Below the pieces are notes generated by a model. That model did no database searches. It was not told where the DNA came from and saw nothing but the letters and a program-made list of their open reading frames with translations. 6,589 nucleotides of DNA, from the NCBI GenBank assembly GCA_021737445.1, contig JAIPDY010000185.1, positions 1-6,589 on the forward strand, given 5' to 3'. Both the position numbers and the translations under genes were made by a program. Of this stretch, positions 1-5,072 are shown piece after piece (the stretch's first letter is position 1; each line of letters starts with the position of its first letter). Origin of the DNA: Desulfotignum sp. (lineage in GTDB: Bacteria; Desulfobacterota; Desulfobacteria; Desulfobacterales; Desulfobacteraceae).

Positions 1-57
1 CCAAACAAAGTGGTATTCTATTTTAAATCTTGTATGACTGCCTTGTCGATAGTCCAT
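1..57 (-). CDS. tnpA: IS200-type Y1 transposase TnpA, N-terminal 19 codons (3' end outside window)
   Basis: TnpA is the HUH/Y1 single-strand transposase of IS200/IS605 elements, which excises and inserts the top strand through a single catalytic tyrosine. Only the first 19 residues are visible: MDYRQGSHTRFKIEYHFVW. The pattern YRxGSH, a hydrophobic stretch, then YHxVW is the characteristic start of this family and in known members continues into TKYR. The catalytic HUH motif and tyrosine lie outside the window, so activity cannot be judged. I see no Shine-Dalgarno before the ATG; a TATAGT hexamer lies only 8 bases upstream (65-70, minus strand). Weak translation is usual for this transposase. 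The fit of family pattern and adjacent hairpin makes the call fairly secure despite its shortness. Confidence 0.75.
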   Translation of the reverse strand, partial: MDYRQGSHTRFKIEYHFVW

Positions 58-93
58 ACAAGCCACTATAAAACAACTGCTATCAAAATGCTA

Positions 94-109
94 CCCGCCT
101 AAAGGCGGG
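94..109 (-). repeat. Subterminal hairpin of the IS200/IS605 left end
   Basis: A perfect 6-bp GC stem (CCCGCC / GGCGGG) closes a four-base TAAA loop, with a further possible T-A pair inside. It sits about 36 bases upstream of the tnpA start on the minus strand, where IS200/IS605 left-end hairpins bind the transposase. The bases just outside its 5' foot (minus strand, ...TTTAAACC) would hold the guide sequence that pairs with the cleavage site. Which bases act as guide is inference. Confidence 0.65.
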
Positions 110-124
110 GGTTTAAACCTTTAA

Positions 125-310
125 CAGAAACAATTAAAACAAAAGAACCAGCCGGCGGATCAGTGTGATCAGGCCCAAAAAGCGGTTCGCTTATATTACA
201 GCGGCCTGGGCCAGGAAACTGTTCCGCAGACCGAGATTGTCCAAAATAGTGTTGCTGAGGCTGGCAGGTCATTTGATATCGAACAGCCGACCAGTCCCTG
301 GGCTGGTGCC
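125..310 (+). pseudogene. Upstream in-frame remnant of the integrase N-terminal extension, cut by the IS
   Basis: The frame of the integrase ATG at 311 stays open back to 125, after a TAA at 122-124, with no ATG in between. Its translation looks like protein, not chance sequence. It contains DQAQKAVRLYYSGL, which resembles the helical segment (QAxxAVRLY) in the N-terminal extension of long integron-type integrases, and then SPWAGAMESLKNEI, which leads directly into the RHYS core-binding motif as in those longer relatives. I infer that the native gene began further left and that the IS at 1-125 separated or removed its 5' part. Which residues before about position 143 are native is uncertain. 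Confidence 0.55.
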
Positions 311-1255
311 ATGGAATCTTTGAAAAATGAAATCAGCGTGCGCCATTATTCCAAAAAAACCTGGAAAGCATATGCATTGTGGGCACAAAAATTTCGGTAT
401 TTTGTCAAAGAAAAACCGCCGGACACTTTGAACACGGACGATGTCAAAGAATTTCTGACATTTCTGGCCGTCAAAAAAAAGGTGTCTGCCTCTTCCCAGA
501 ACCAGGCGATCATTGCATTGCGGTTTTTGTTTAAGCATGTGCTGAAAAAGGAGTTCGGGCAAATGGAAGGGGTGGTCCGGGCAGAGCGTAAACCCTATAT
601 CCCGGTGGTGCTGTCCAGGCAGGAGATTGACCGGGTGATTGACAAGATGAAAGACCCGTATGATCTGGTGGTAAAGCTGCTGTACGGGTGCGGGCTACGA
701 TTGTCTGAATGCATGAAGCTGCGGGTGCATTGGTTTAATTTTGATCATGAGGTGTTGACGGTGCATGACGGCAAAGGCAAAAAAGACCGGACTGTTCCGT
801 TGCCCAGAGTGATCATGGATGACCTGAAGCGCCAGATTGACCGGGTCATCGATCTGCATGAACGGGATCTCAAAAAAGGCTATGCCGGGGTGTTCATGCC
901 GGACCGGCTGGAGAGCAAATACCCGAATGCGCCCAAGGAACTGGTGTGGCAGTGGTTTTTTCCGGCCAAAGAGCTGACCCATGTGCCTGATACCGGAGAA
1001 TACCGGCGGTACCATCTGCATGAAACCCATGTGCAGAAAGCGATCAAGCGGGCCGTCAAGACATCGAAAATCCTGAAACGAGCATCCGCCCATACCTTTC
1101 GCCATAGTTTTGCCAGCCATCTGCTGGCCGCCAACCAGGACATCCGGAGCATTCAGGAGCTGCTGGGGCACAGCAGTGTCAGAACCACCATGATCTATAC
1201 CCACACCATTGCATCCAAAACCGTGAAAGAGGCCAGAAGTCCGCTGGATCTTTAG
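311..1255 (+). CDS. intI: Integron-type tyrosine recombinase (IntI-like), probably 5'-truncated
   Basis: A site-specific tyrosine recombinase of the integron-integrase group, 314 aa from the first ATG. The core-binding SAM-like domain spans about residues 1-85 (RHYSKKT at 11-17, then SASSQNQA at 59-66). The catalytic domain follows, with R130 in GCGLRLSE, the beta-hairpin lysine K158 in GKGKKDR, H261 and R264 in HTFRHSFA, H287 in LLGHSS, and the nucleophile Y296 in MIYTH. All catalytic residues are present. The insert at about 195-245 (LVWQWFFPAKEL, then HLHETHVQKAIKRAV) is the extra segment that separates IntI from XerC/XerD. No Shine-Dalgarno precedes ATG 311 and family-like sequence continues upstream, so this ATG is probably internal to a longer gene broken by the IS. 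A product could arise only by internal or fused initiation. I found no convincing attC or attI site nearby. Confidence 0.85.
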   Translation: MESLKNEISVRHYSKKTWKAYALWAQKFRYFVKEKPPDTLNTDDVKEFLTFLAVKKKVSASSQNQAIIALRFLFKHVLKKEFGQMEGVVRAERKPYIPVVLSRQEIDRVIDKMKDPYDLVVKLLYGCGLRLSECMKLRVHWFNFDHEVLTVHDGKGKKDRTVPLPRVIMDDLKRQIDRVIDLHERDLKKGYAGVFMPDRLESKYPNAPKELVWQWFFPAKELTHVPDTGEYRRYHLHETHVQKAIKRAVKTSKILKRASAHTFRHSFASHLLAANQDIRSIQELLGHSSVRTTMIYTHTIASKTVKEARSPLDL

Positions 1256-1333
1256 GCAGGGCAGGGGGCGGCTGCCTGCGGGGGCATAGCTCCGCTCTTT
1301 CGGTTACAGGGATTGAAACCGATGGGAGACAAA

Positions 1334-1351
1334 ACTATATCCTTCTATAGT
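1334..1351. other. Perfect 6-bp hairpin between integrase and cmoA
   Basis: ACTATA (1334-1339) and TATAGT (1346-1351) form a perfect stem around a TCCTTC loop. It is the first of several hairpins in the gap after the integrase. It is AT-only apart from one C-G pair, so it is weak as RNA; it could equally be a protein-binding dyad. Function unknown. Confidence 0.35.
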
Positions 1352-1368
1352 AAAGAGAATTCAAAAAA

Positions 1369-1405
1369 GCAATAGGGGAAAACCCCTGATATGCAGGACT
1401 TTTTT
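1369..1405 (+). terminator. Candidate intrinsic terminator after the integrase
   Basis: AGGGG-AAAA-CCCCT (1374-1387) is a perfect 5-bp stem with an AAAA loop. It extends outward through AT and GCA/TGC pairs (1369-1394) with two single-base bulges. A run of six T follows at 1400-1405, five bases after the stem, which is further away than in an ideal terminator. An A-run at 1363-1368 on the other side can pair with the T-run, making a longer outer stem and possible two-way termination. It lies about 115 bases past the integrase stop and before the cmoA promoter candidate. Confidence 0.45.
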
Positions 1406-1426
1406 GCATTCAATCACCTTTGAAAA

Positions 1427-1478
1427 GGGTTGTCTCTCAACCCGCTGTTGCTGTGCCCGGCACGGGTCCTTTGACCCG
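1427..1478. other. Hairpin cluster with two mutually exclusive stems upstream of cmoA
   Basis: GGGTTG (1427-1432) and CAACCC (1438-1443) form a perfect 6-bp stem with loop TCTCT. Next, CCCG (1456-1459) can pair with CGGG (1463-1466), while the same CGGG, as part of CGGGTC (1463-1468), can instead pair with GACCCG (1473-1478) around a CTTT loop. The two last structures exclude each other. The cluster ends 8 bases before the candidate cmoA -35, so it may be operator dyads or the tail of a structured transcript from upstream. I cannot match it to a known RNA family. Confidence 0.35.
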
Positions 1479-1486
1479 CCTCTGTC

Positions 1487-1515
1487 TTGCACTCCGGGAT
1501 CAAATCAGATATAAG
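1487..1515 (+). promoter_or_regulatory. Candidate sigma-70 promoter of cmoAB
   Basis: TTGCAC (1487-1492), a spacer of exactly 17 bases, then TATAAG (1510-1515). The -10 matches five of six consensus bases; the -35 matches only the TTG. Transcription would start near 1521-1523, leaving a leader of about 20 bases before the cmoA ATG. This is the best promoter-like pair in the gap, but a chance match is possible. Confidence 0.4.
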
Positions 1516-1543
1516 GGGGTGAATTTTTAAATGCAAAGGACAG

Positions 1544-2314
1544 ATGAACGCCATGGAACGGGACCGGGTATTTGCCAGAAAACGCGGACAGATCCAGCCT
1601 TTTTCCTTTAACCGGGAGGTGGCAGAGGTGTTTGATGACATGCTGGTGCGGTCCGTGCCTCTGTACAAAGAAAGCCTTTATCGGCAGGCGGATCTGGTCC
1701 GGCGGTTTTTTCAGGCAGGGACAAGGATCTATGACCTGGGCTGCTCCCACGGCAATCTCGGGGTGCGGCTTCAGGCTGTGTTCAGGGGAACCCCGTTCAC
1801 CCTGGTGGGGGTGGACACCTCCAGGCCCATGCTGGAAAAATACAAAAACCGGCTGGGTCCGCCGGAACCGGGCCGAAACATTCACCTGGTCTGCGGTGCC
1901 ATGGAGGATATCTGCATCACAAATGCATCCGTGGTGGTGATCAACCTGACACTCCAGTTTCTGAATCCGGCGGCAAGAGATGACCTGATCGGCCGGATAT
2001 TTGACGGGATGGTGCCGGGCGGCCTGCTGCTGGTCATGGAAAAAACCGTTCATCCGGAACCTGTGATCAACGATTTGCAGGGGGCGGTTTACCGGCAGTT
2101 CAAGCGGGAAAACGGGTATTCCGACCTGGAGATCAGCCAGAAACGCGATGCCCTGGAAAAAGTGCTGATCCCCGACACCCTGGAGACCCATTTTCAGCGT
2201 CTGGGCCGGGCCGGATTCGAAAAGGTGGATGTGTGGTTGAAGTGGTTTAATTTCAGTGCGGTCATGGCAATGAAACCCGGCCGGGAACCCCTGGCTTTCA
2301 AAGATAATTTTTAA
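1544..2314 (+). CDS. cmoA: Carboxy-S-adenosyl-L-methionine synthase CmoA
   Basis: CmoA is a cytoplasmic class I methyltransferase-fold enzyme that converts SAM and prephenate into carboxy-SAM and phenylpyruvate, supplying the carboxymethyl donor for wobble uridine modification. The protein is 256 aa (E. coli CmoA 247). The family start is clear (FNREVAEVFDDMLVRSVPLY, about 22-41). The SAM loop is YDLGCSHG (63-70), the acidic residue D91 lies in VGVDTS, and NLTLQFL (134-140) lines the pocket. GYSDLEISQKR (191-201) holds R201, which aligns with E. coli R199, reported to contact the carboxylate of carboxy-SAM (from memory). ETHFQRL and FNF follow near the end. An AAAGGA at 1535-1540 is 3 bases from ATG 1544 and 12 from the in-frame ATG 1553, so the start is uncertain by three codons. 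cmoB follows after 19 bases, indicating an operon. Confidence 0.93.
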   Translation: MNAMERDRVFARKRGQIQPFSFNREVAEVFDDMLVRSVPLYKESLYRQADLVRRFFQAGTRIYDLGCSHGNLGVRLQAVFRGTPFTLVGVDTSRPMLEKYKNRLGPPEPGRNIHLVCGAMEDICITNASVVVINLTLQFLNPAARDDLIGRIFDGMVPGGLLLVMEKTVHPEPVINDLQGAVYRQFKRENGYSDLEISQKRDALEKVLIPDTLETHFQRLGRAGFEKVDVWLKWFNFSAVMAMKPGREPLAFKDNF

Positions 2315-2333
2315 CCCGGCAGGCGGCGTTCCC

Positions 2334-3302
2334 ATGGAAACATTGTTGTCACAGATTCACGCATTCGGCCTGGGGGCTTATCACGACAGCCTGGCCGGGC
2401 TGATTGAAAAAAAACAGGCATTTCTGGCCCGGCCCATGGGCAATTTTCTCAAGTACAAGCAGATATTTGACCAGATCCCGGATGGGGTGCCTTCGTCAAA
2501 AGACCCGTCTGCACGGGCGGTCCGGGCCGGGGCTGCACCTGATCTGTCACACCGGGACCGTCAGGTGCTTGAAGCACAGCTCAGGCAGCTGGCGCCCTGG
2601 CGCAAAGGCCCGTTTGATCTGTTTGGCATCCATGTGGATGCAGAATGGCGCTCGGACATGAAATGGGACCGGGTGGCCCCGCATCTGCCGGATCTTGCAG
2701 GCACACGCATTCTGGATATCGGTTCCAGCAACGGGTATTACATGTTCCGCATGGCAGCACAGAACCCGCTGCTGGTCCTGGGGCTGGAACCCCAGAGCGC
2801 GTTTTATTATCAGTATCGGGCCGTCCAGAAATTTGTGGACCTGAAAAATGTGTGCTGCCTGCCGGTTCCCTATGAACAGATGCCGCAGATGGATGCCGTG
2901 TTTGATCTGGTGTTGTGCATGGGAATTTTATATCACCGCACATCTCCCGTGGATATGCTCAGACAGATTCACCAGAGCCTTGTGCCTTCCGGGCATATTG
3001 TTCTGGAGAACCTGGTGCTCAAAGGCCGGAACAATCTGTGCCTGTTTCCTGAAAACCGGTATGCCAAGATGCGCAATGTCTATTTTATCCCGGATCTGTC
3101 GGTCATGGAGTCCTGGCTGGCCCGGGCCGGATTCAGAGATATCCGGTGTCTGGATGTCACCCCCACCACCCTGGCAGAGCAGCGCAAAACCGACTGGATA
3201 CAGACCGAATCTTTGAGCGATTTTCTGGATCCCCATGATCCTGCGAAAACGGTTGAAGGGTATCCGGGACCTTTGCGGGCGGTGTTCATGGCCCGGACCT
3301 GA
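2334..3302 (+). CDS. cmoB: tRNA U34 carboxymethyltransferase CmoB
   Basis: CmoB transfers the carboxymethyl group of carboxy-SAM to 5-hydroxyuridine at tRNA position 34, giving 5-carboxymethoxyuridine (cmo5U), which widens wobble decoding. Length is 322 aa against 323 in E. coli. The helical N-terminal region (1-85) leads to APWRKGPFDLFGIHVDAEWR (87-106), then the SAM fold with LDIGSSNGYYM (127-137) and VLCMGILYHR (193-202). The C-terminal signature is TESLSDFLDPHDPAKTVEGY (291-310). The three residues described for E. coli carboxy-SAM selectivity, K91, Y200 and R315, fall at exactly these numbers here. The glycine-rich loop reads G-S-S-N-G where E. coli has G-C-G-S-G, a small deviation. The Shine-Dalgarno is weak, so translation may be coupled to cmoA. 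The enzyme that makes the 5-hydroxyuridine substrate (TrhO or TrhP type) is not in the window. Confidence 0.94.
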   Translation: METLLSQIHAFGLGAYHDSLAGLIEKKQAFLARPMGNFLKYKQIFDQIPDGVPSSKDPSARAVRAGAAPDLSHRDRQVLEAQLRQLAPWRKGPFDLFGIHVDAEWRSDMKWDRVAPHLPDLAGTRILDIGSSNGYYMFRMAAQNPLLVLGLEPQSAFYYQYRAVQKFVDLKNVCCLPVPYEQMPQMDAVFDLVLCMGILYHRTSPVDMLRQIHQSLVPSGHIVLENLVLKGRNNLCLFPENRYAKMRNVYFIPDLSVMESWLARAGFRDIRCLDVTPTTLAEQRKTDWIQTESLSDFLDPHDPAKTVEGYPGPLRAVFMART

Positions 3303-3335
3303 CAGGATTTTTCCCCTGGACTGAGAGCGATTTTG

Positions 3336-3453
3336 TTTGACAAACAGGGGTGTGTTTTGTATATAAACATGATTGTTTTGATAACAGGGGTATGAATGCG
3401 TGATGCGTATGCAGCTTCCTGAAAACTATTAACAGTTTGATGACAAGGATGTG
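3336..3453 (+). repeat. Three imperfect direct repeats in the mgtE leader
   Basis: Copy A (3336-3354, TTTGACAAACAGGGGTGTG), copy B (3377-3394, TTTGATAACAGGGGTATG) and copy C (3436-3453, TTTGATGACAAGGATGTG) share a TTTGA-ACAGGGGTRTG pattern. A and B differ by two bases and one gap; B and C by four of 18. Starts are 41 and 59 bases apart. Copy A overlaps the -35 element of the promoter candidate and copy C overlaps the Shine-Dalgarno of a small ORF. They could be regulator binding sites or remains of local duplication. Confidence 0.4.
3337..3365 (+). promoter_or_regulatory. Candidate sigma-70 promoter upstream of mgtE
   Basis: A perfect TTGACA (3337-3342), a 17-base spacer and TATATA (3360-3365); an overlapping TATAAA lies at 3362-3367. 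Transcription would start near 3372 and give a leader of about 290 bases before the mgtE GTG at 3663. It lies 35 bases past the end of cmoB, whose own terminator is not evident (only a weak CAGG/CCTG pair at 3303-3318). Confidence 0.55.
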
Positions 3454-3456
3454 AAA

Positions 3457-3591
3457 ATGGATGACGAAGGTGGTAGTTCTCACTTATCGATATCTGTGAT
3501 TTTTGAAGAAAAACAATATTTTTATCACTCCCCGCTGTTATTGACACGCACAGGCGCCATGGCTGACAGCTTCAGAACCGGTCGATTCTGA
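3457..3591 (+). CDS. Possible small protein or leader peptide, 44 aa, upstream of mgtE
   Basis: ATG 3457 is preceded by AAGGA (3445-3449) with a 7-base gap, a good ribosome binding site, and by a strong promoter candidate at 3337. The product starts MDDEGGSSHLSISVIF and ends DSFRTGRF; it has no signal peptide, membrane segment or motif I recognise. Codons such as TTA, ATA and AGA differ from the GC-rich codons of the neighbours, so it may be non-coding sequence or a recently formed ORF. It ends 71 bases before the mgtE GTG, within the hairpin region at 3572-3600, so its translation could influence which hairpin forms. This is inference from position only. Confidence 0.28.
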   Translation: MDDEGGSSHLSISVIFEEKQYFYHSPLLLTRTGAMADSFRTGRF

Positions 3592-3600
3592 TTCGGTTCT
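3572..3600 (+). promoter_or_regulatory. Two mutually exclusive hairpins in the mgtE leader
   Basis: TCAGAA (3572-3577) can pair with TTCTGA (3586-3591). Overlapping it, AGAACCG (3574-3580) can pair with CGGTTCT (3594-3600), a 7-bp stem with a 13-base loop. Both use bases 3574-3577, so only one can form at a time. The first includes the stop codon of the small ORF. No T-run follows, so this is not a classical terminator. The arrangement resembles a switch, but no known riboswitch (including the M-box) is recognisable. Confidence 0.35.
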
Positions 3601-3617
3601 TCACGCTGTGACCTTCT

Positions 3618-3642
3618 GGTTCGCCTGTCATGATGGCGGACC
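3618..3642 (+). promoter_or_regulatory. 8-bp hairpin directly upstream of the mgtE Shine-Dalgarno
   Basis: GGTTCGCC (3618-3625) pairs with GGCGGACC (3635-3642) through eight base pairs including one G-U, around a 9-base loop. The upstream in-frame ATG at 3630 lies in this loop, a further reason to doubt it as the start. The stem ends 6 bases before AAGGAGG, so it may shape ribosome access or mRNA stability. Confidence 0.4.
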
Positions 3643-3662
3643 GATCAAAAGGAGGCAGGGCT

Positions 3663-5054
3663 GTGAACGACTCCCTAAAACTACCGGATAACCTCTTTGT
3701 GCCCGGACAGGGCGACTCTCCTGAATATATTGATGACAAGGTGCTGGCCCGCCTGTGTGAATCCGAGCACCCGGCCGACCTGGCAGCCCAGCTGTCCGAA
3801 CTGGAGATAGATCAGCTGGTGGGTATTTTTTCCCGCATGTCTCCGGAATGCTGCGCCAATGTCCTCACCCACATGGATTACGAGGATCAGCGGGAGATCG
3901 CCAAAGAACTGTCCAATGATGTACTGGCCCTGGCCATCACCCGGATGTCTTCTGATGACCGGGTGGATCTGCTGCAGTCCATGCCCGAAGAAAGCAGCGG
4001 AATCCTTTTGCGCCTGCTGGCCACAACCGAGCGGGAAGATATCCGGCGGCTGTCCTCTTATGAAGAGGACACGGCCGGTGCGCTTATGACCAGCGAATAC
4101 GCCACCCTGTCTCCGGGTCTCACCGCCCTGCAGGCCATTGAAAAGCTCCGGCTGGAAGCGCCCAACAAGGAAACCATTTATTACTCCTATGTGATCGATT
4201 CCCGGCGGCGGCTGCTGGGCCTGGTGTCGCTCAGAGAACTTATCCTGGCCCGGCCCACAACGAAAATTGAAAAGATCATGCGCCGGGAGCCCATCTTTGC
4301 CAGGGTCCATGATGACCAGGAAGAGGTGGCCCGGCAGATGGCAAAATACGATCTTCTGGCCATGCCGGTCGTCAACGGCAATGATTCTCTTGTGGGGATC
4401 ATTACCTTTGATGATGTCCATGATGTTATTGAAGAAGAAGCCACCGAAGACTTTCACCGCATGGGATCCATCAGCTCGGGTACCGGTTCCGATGACCTGG
4501 TGGATATCGGGCTGCGGGATGCCAGTCCCTGGTTGTTGATCCAGAAACGGTTACCGTGGCTGCTGGCCCTGGTGTTCATGAATATTTTTTCAGGGGCCGG
4601 GATTGCTTATTATGAAGACACCATCCAGGCCACGGTGGCCCTGGTGTTTTTTCTGCCGCTGCTCATCGGCAGCGGCGGTAATGCCGGTGCCCAGTCCGCA
4701 ACCCTGATGGTGCGTGCCCTGGCCATCGGGGATGTCATGATGAAAGACTGGTTCCGCCTGGTGGGAAAGGAGATCGGCATTGCCCTTTGTATCGGTGTGT
4801 GCATGGGGATTGCCGTGTCGTTTATCGGCGTTTTCAGAGGCGGTATAGATGTGGCGGTGATCGTTTCCCTGGCCATGGTGTGTGTGGTGTTGTTCGGCAG
4901 CCTGCTGGGCATGTCTCTGCCTTTTCTGCTCACCCGGCTCAAGCTTGATCCGGCCACGGCCAGCGCACCGCTGGTAACCTCTGTGGCAGATATCGGCGGG
5001 GTTGTGATCTATTTTGGTATCGCCACCTGGTGGCTCCAAAGGGCGGCACTGTAG
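3663..5054 (+). CDS. mgtE: MgtE-type magnesium transporter
   Basis: An inner-membrane Mg2+ channel/transporter of the MgtE/SLC41 family, whose cytosolic domains close the pore when Mg2+ is plentiful. I choose GTG 3663 because AAGGAGG (3649-3655) lies 7 bases before it. The in-frame ATG 3630 has no such site and adds only MMADRSKGGRA, unlike the family. From the GTG the protein is 463 aa. The MgtE_N superhelix covers about 25-125, ending near EEDTAGALMT (134-143). Two CBS domains follow at about 144-205 and 208-265. The membrane domain (about 290-463) has about five helices, with the signature GSGGNAGAQSATLMVRALA. In DPATASAPLVTSVADIGG near the end, the aspartate of VAD (about residue 443) aligns with the pore Asp of Thermus MgtE. 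A long structured leader suggests regulation. The gene converges on the minus-strand pair with an 18-base gap. Confidence 0.93.
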   Translation: MNDSLKLPDNLFVPGQGDSPEYIDDKVLARLCESEHPADLAAQLSELEIDQLVGIFSRMSPECCANVLTHMDYEDQREIAKELSNDVLALAITRMSSDDRVDLLQSMPEESSGILLRLLATTEREDIRRLSSYEEDTAGALMTSEYATLSPGLTALQAIEKLRLEAPNKETIYYSYVIDSRRRLLGLVSLRELILARPTTKIEKIMRREPIFARVHDDQEEVARQMAKYDLLAMPVVNGNDSLVGIITFDDVHDVIEEEATEDFHRMGSISSGTGSDDLVDIGLRDASPWLLIQKRLPWLLALVFMNIFSGAGIAYYEDTIQATVALVFFLPLLIGSGGNAGAQSATLMVRALAIGDVMMKDWFRLVGKEIGIALCIGVCMGIAVSFIGVFRGGIDVAVIVSLAMVCVVLFGSLLGMSLPFLLTRLKLDPATASAPLVTSVADIGGVVIYFGIATWWLQRAAL

Positions 5055-5072
5055 AAAACAGCCTGAACCATA
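5055..5072. other. 18-base gap between convergent mgtE and P1 peptidase genes
   Basis: The mgtE stop (5052-5054) and the minus-strand peptidase stop (5073-5075) face each other across 18 bases with no hairpin or T-run. Each transcript must end inside the opposite gene or by a factor-dependent route. Confidence 0.6.

Larger units (their letters stand above)
1..125 (-). mobile_element. Left end of an IS200/IS605-family insertion sequence (partial)
   Basis: Read on the minus strand, this stretch has the layout of an IS200/IS605 left end: a short hairpin followed by the start of a Y1 transposase that runs off the window. The hairpin is CCCGCC (94-99) and GGCGGG (104-109) around a TAAA loop. These elements have no terminal inverted repeats or target duplications; TnpA recognises such subterminal hairpins as single-stranded DNA and cuts some 15-20 bases outside them. 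That would place the true end near 120-130, where integrase-like coding sequence begins, but the exact junction cannot be fixed here. The segment is AT-rich compared with the genes to its right. The rest of the element, including any tnpB, lies outside the window. Confidence 0.75.

Noticed and set aside
1301..1321. GGTTACAGGGATTGAAACC, resembling the 3' end (GATTGAAAC) of many CRISPR repeats
   Set aside because: It occurs once only, with no second copy, spacer spacing or cas gene in the window. It is also a short inverted repeat (CGGTT/AACCG) and may be chance.
1256..1543. attC recombination site after the integrase
   Set aside because: No paired RYYYAAC and GTTRRRY core sites in suitable arrangement were found.
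1531..1611. A 26-codon ORF from ATG 1531, out of frame with cmoA
   Set aside because: It overlaps the cmoA start in another frame and has no properly spaced ribosome site. The cmoA frame has overwhelming family support.
1505..2335. Minus-strand 276-residue ORF opposite cmoA
   Set aside because: A shadow of the cmoA codons; its His/Gln/Pro-rich composition is typical of antisense frames of GC-rich genes.
3540..3545. A second TTGACA in the mgtE leader
   Set aside because: No -10 like hexamer lies 16-18 bases downstream (TGACAG at the 17-base position).
3080..3547. Minus-strand 155-residue ORF overlapping the cmoB end and the mgtE leader
   Set aside because: Half of it is antisense to conserved cmoB codons, and the repeated motifs in its translation simply reflect the direct repeats of the leader. 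No ribosome site or family resemblance was seen.
3372..3629. M-box (ykoK) magnesium riboswitch before mgtE
   Set aside because: The conserved M-box core sequences that I know could not be found in the leader. A covariance search would be decisive.
3681..4457. Minus-strand 258-residue ORF opposite mgtE
   Set aside because: Antisense shadow of the MgtE_N and CBS coding region, without family features.
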